The translations under genes and the position numbers were made by a program. The notes below the pieces were generated by a model that saw only the letters and a program-made list of their open reading frames with translations, had not been told where the DNA came from and ran no database searches. Source: Bacteroidota bacterium (GTDB lineage: Bacteria; Bacteroidota; Ignavibacteria; Ignavibacteriales; Ignavibacteriaceae). Taken from it: a stretch of DNA of 17,367 nucleotides. Shown here in pieces: positions 14,866 through 17,367 of the stretch (position 1 is its first letter; every line of letters begins with the position of its first letter). The stretch is from positions 1 to 17,367 of the forward strand of contig JAEXTR010000360.1 of NCBI GenBank assembly GCA_023406915.1, given 5' to 3'.

Positions 14866-15834
14866 CTAATCGAATAATTGAGTTTGCTTCTTCTCTAACA
14901 CTCTTTTTGTATGATGTTCATCATACATTTTGCCAAAAACCGCACCAATGATAAATACGATCGAGGTGTAGTATATCCAGAAAGCAACCACTACAAATAA
15001 AGCATAGGTTCCATACACTCTGCCATACGTTGCAAAGTTAGACACGTAGTACCCGAAGACCTCTTTTGCTACTGCCCAGAGCATTGCAGCAACCAATGCA
15101 CCCCAAACAGAAGAGCGAAGCATAATTTTATGTTTCGGAACAAGTTTATATAGCAAGGAAAAGATGAACATTACAATAATGATAGAGAAGATCATTGAAA
15201 ATGCGGTTTCAAAAATACCCGACTTTAACCATTGCAGGTAAGCACTTTCTAACGTTAGACGCCTGAGAATATCAAGGATAGGGAGCAAAAAAGTAGCGGC
15301 CAGAAAAAGAAATATCACGAGGAAAATGAGTGCAAAATCTATCAATTTACTCACAATAGGATTGTAATCAGTAGTGGCACCATTAATTCCATTCAGAACA
15401 GTTCTCACCGAACTAAAAAAGCTACTTGCAGCGAAAAGGAGCCCCCCAAAACCTACGATTCCTGCAACATCTTTATACGCAACCAGTTCGTTGACACGGG
15501 AGAAGATTATCTCTTTTACCGTTTCAGAGTATTGCTGATACGGAATAAACGTATCTATCAGTGTGTTGATCTGAATTGCAACTGCAGTCGAATCAAGGAA
15601 ATTACCCAGGATCCAGAACAGAATCAGAACTGTAGGAATAATACAGATAAAAAGAGAGAATGATAACCCACCACCATTCAGGAACGCATTATTTCTGTCA
15701 AGACGGTCGATAAACTCCCATATATATTCTTTCCAGATGGTCTTCATCCATTTCCAAATCCAGCGCAGATACACGGTCAGGCTTTTCTTCTGGCTTTTCT
15801 GCGGGAGTGTGCCTGTTTCAGCTTGTTCTTTCAA
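14866..15834 (-). CDS. YihY/BrkB-family inner-membrane protein
   Basis: A 322-residue polytopic membrane protein of the YihY (BrkB) family, once mislabelled ribonuclease BN. About six hydrophobic segments are seen (near 56-78, 122-142, 164-188, 210-230, 240-262 and 274-303). Family-like stretches are NNAFLNGGGLSFSLFICIIP near the first helix and YGRVYGTYALFVVVAFWIYY before the last. Biochemical function is unsettled for the family; transport is suspected. The start is uncertain. The frame opens with TTG at 15834, only 2 nt after the purL stop, with no clear ribosome site. The first ATG at 15747 (residue 30) has GGA 5 nt upstream and would leave all membrane segments intact. The N-terminal 50 residues are charged and cytoplasmic. 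Confidence 0.88.
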   Translation of the reverse strand: MKEQAETGTLPQKSQKKSLTVYLRWIWKWMKTIWKEYIWEFIDRLDRNNAFLNGGGLSFSLFICIIPTVLILFWILGNFLDSTAVAIQINTLIDTFIPYQQYSETVKEIIFSRVNELVAYKDVAGIVGFGGLLFAASSFFSSVRTVLNGINGATTDYNPIVSKLIDFALIFLVIFLFLAATFLLPILDILRRLTLESAYLQWLKSGIFETAFSMIFSIIIVMFIFSLLYKLVPKHKIMLRSSVWGALVAAMLWAVAKEVFGYYVSNFATYGRVYGTYALFVVVAFWIYYTSIVFIIGAVFGKMYDEHHTKRVLEKKQTQLFD

Positions 15835-15836
15835 GG

Positions 15837-17367
15837 TTAACCGTGCATTATTCTTGAAATGGTATTGAAATAAATATCTTCCAGCTCAGTAAGCGTGAAT
15901 ACGTGGTTATTGATATCCAGCGCATCTCCACCTGTTACCCCAAGCGTCAGACATTTAATACCAAATTCTCCAGCCATTGCTTCGAGTCTGTATTTGTTTT
16001 CAGGATTGAGACTAATGATTATCCTGGATTGGGATTCAGAGAACATCGCAACATCCACACGGTTCTTCACTGGAACCGTAACCTTTGCTCCAACCTTCCC
16101 ATCCCGGTTAATAATGCAACTTTCGGCGATTGTAACAAACACACCACCATCAGAGCAATCATGCGCGGAATTGATGATTCCCTCTCTGATTGCTTTCAGC
16201 AAAAGCTGATGAAGCCTTCTTTCTTTTTCTAAATCAAGAACAGGTGCATCTCCACTCACGGTATCGTGCACTCTCTTCAGATATTCACTACCACCGATCT
16301 CACCATGGTCTTCGCCCAACTGCATAATGATGTCGCCGTCACCTTTAAAATACGACGTTGTGATGTGGTTTAAATCCTCTATAAGACCAACCATACCGAT
16401 CACGGGAGTAGGATACACAGCTGCATCGGGAGACTCATTATAAAAGCTTACATTTCCACCGGTTACCGGCGTCTCAAATCCGCTACATGCTTCCCCCATT
16501 CCTTTTACAGCTTCACTGAACTGCCAGTAAATTTCAGGTTTGTAGGGATTTCCAAAGTTCAGACAATTGGTTATTGCCAGAGGCTCTCCACCTGAGCAGA
16601 CAACATTTCTGGCTGATTCTGCAACTGCAATCTGGGCACCCCTTCTGGGATTTAGGTATACATATCTTCCATTACAATCGGTTTTCATTGCTAGAGCTTT
16701 ATTGGTATCCTTTATCATAACAACTGCTGAATCGCAACCTGGTCCAACAATAGTATTCGTTCTTACCATAGAATCGTACTGCTCATAGACCCACCGCTTT
16801 GAAACAATGTTCGGTGAGGAAAAAACCTGCAACATTGTTTGTCTCATATCTGCAGGTTCTGGAATAGCATCAACCGAGAAGGTTTGTGCAGCATCAATAT
16901 AATCAGGTTTTTTAGTTTCCCTTTTGTAAACAGGTGCGCCACCACCAAGTACCAGATCAAACGGAGGGAGTTCTGCTTTTATTTCTCCCTGATATGAGAT
17001 GGTGATGGTATTATCATCAGTAACGGTTCCAATTTCAGCGCAATGAAGGTCCCATTTATCAAATACAGCTTTTACTTTTGCCTCTTCTCCCTTCCTGACA
17101 ACAACGAGCATTCGCTCCTGACTCTCAGAGAGCATAATCTCATATGCTGTCATACCGGATTCCCGAAGCGGAACTTTATCGAGATTTACCCGCATACCTG
17201 ATTCACCCTTTGCGCTCATCTCGGAAGTAGAACAAGAGATACCCGCAGCTCCCATATCCTGAACGCCGATTAGAGAACCTGTCCTTCCAGCTTCAAGTGT
17301 TGCCTCGAGGAGTAACTTTTCTGCAAACGGATCACCTACCTGAACGCTGGGTCGCTTCGCCTCTGAT
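15837..17367 (-). CDS. purL: Phosphoribosylformylglycinamidine synthase subunit PurL (5' end missing)
   Basis: The C-terminal 509 residues of the small-type PurL, which with PurS and PurQ makes formylglycinamidine ribonucleotide from FGAR, glutamine and ATP in purine synthesis. The frame is open to the right edge with the family stretch KRPSVQVGDPFAEKLL before QDMGAAGISCS, so the ATG at 17255 is internal. Recognisable parts are LREXGMTxYEIMLSESQERM-type sequence, VLGGGAPVYKRE, the start of the second AIRS-like half (KRWVYEQYDSMVRTNTIVGP), SGGEPLAITNCLNFGNPYKP, PVTGGNVSFYNE, HGEIGGSEYL and NSAHDCSDGGVFVTIAE. No defect is visible. Small PurL is usually about 740 residues, so about 230 are outside. 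It ends 2 nt before the TTG start of the YihY gene and is likely co-transcribed with it. Confidence 0.96.
   Translation of the reverse strand, partial: SEAKRPSVQVGDPFAEKLLLEATLEAGRTGSLIGVQDMGAAGISCSTSEMSAKGESGMRVNLDKVPLRESGMTAYEIMLSESQERMLVVVRKGEEAKVKAVFDKWDLHCAEIGTVTDDNTITISYQGEIKAELPPFDLVLGGGAPVYKRETKKPDYIDAAQTFSVDAIPEPADMRQTMLQVFSSPNIVSKRWVYEQYDSMVRTNTIVGPGCDSAVVMIKDTNKALAMKTDCNGRYVYLNPRRGAQIAVAESARNVVCSGGEPLAITNCLNFGNPYKPEIYWQFSEAVKGMGEACSGFETPVTGGNVSFYNESPDAAVYPTPVIGMVGLIEDLNHITTSYFKGDGDIIMQLGEDHGEIGGSEYLKRVHDTVSGDAPVLDLEKERRLHQLLLKAIREGIINSAHDCSDGGVFVTIAESCIINRDGKVGAKVTVPVKNRVDVAMFSESQSRIIISLNPENKYRLEAMAGEFGIKCLTLGVTGGDALDINNHVFTLTELEDIYFNTISRIMHG

Noticed and set aside
14866..15834. 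Label as ribonuclease BN
   Set aside because: The protein is a polytopic membrane protein of the YihY family without nuclease motifs; the old name came from a mistaken assignment.
1..17367. CRISPR array, insertion sequence, phage or toxin-antitoxin element
   Set aside because: No regularly spaced direct repeats, transposase or integrase motifs, terminal inverted repeats or paired small genes were seen; the content is ordinary housekeeping and envelope genes.

Overview
The window looks like ordinary chromosome from a Gram-negative bacterium of the Bacteroidota/Chlorobiota (FCB) side of the tree. The evidence is a Bacteroidota-style LptD, an OmpA-family porin, a fused SpmA-SpmB protein, and two promoters of the TTG-N20-TAnnTTT type used by that group. 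The DNA is moderately AT-rich. I cannot name the genus. I see no insertion sequence, phage gene, integrase, CRISPR array or toxin-antitoxin pair, and gene order and coding style are even throughout.

Left block, plus strand (1-5702): the 3' part of an AddA/UvrD-type helicase-nuclease whose start lies off the window, a lipoprotein N-acetylmuramoyl-L-alanine amidase, and one nucleotide later a fused SpmA-SpmB membrane protein carrying an unusual insert of about 115 residues. A hairpin terminator follows. A second, strong terminator points the other way and ends an OmpA-family gene (5982-7103, minus), which has a recognisable promoter. A tRNA-Pro(CGG) gene lies between ompA and yajQ. The plus-strand yajQ overlaps by 4 nt a gene for an unrecognised lipoprotein.

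Right block, all minus strand (8654-17367), read from high to low coordinates: the 3' two thirds of purL (start off the window), a YihY/BrkB-type membrane protein, a hemerythrin-like protein, a TPR protein, a small barrel-like protein with its own promoter, then a close cluster of a GnnA-like Gfo/Idh/MocA oxidoreductase, a ROK kinase and lptD. The last three suggest an outer-membrane/lipid A theme. The first four are packed 2-10 nt apart and are probably co-transcribed, but their functions do not form an obvious pathway.

I found no clear new multi-gene system. The items most worth a second look are the SpmAB insert next to the amidase, the GnnA-like/ROK/lptD cluster with an inverted repeat in front of it, the 20-residue linker repeat in the OmpA protein, the small protein under its own promoter, and the matching spacing of the two promoters.
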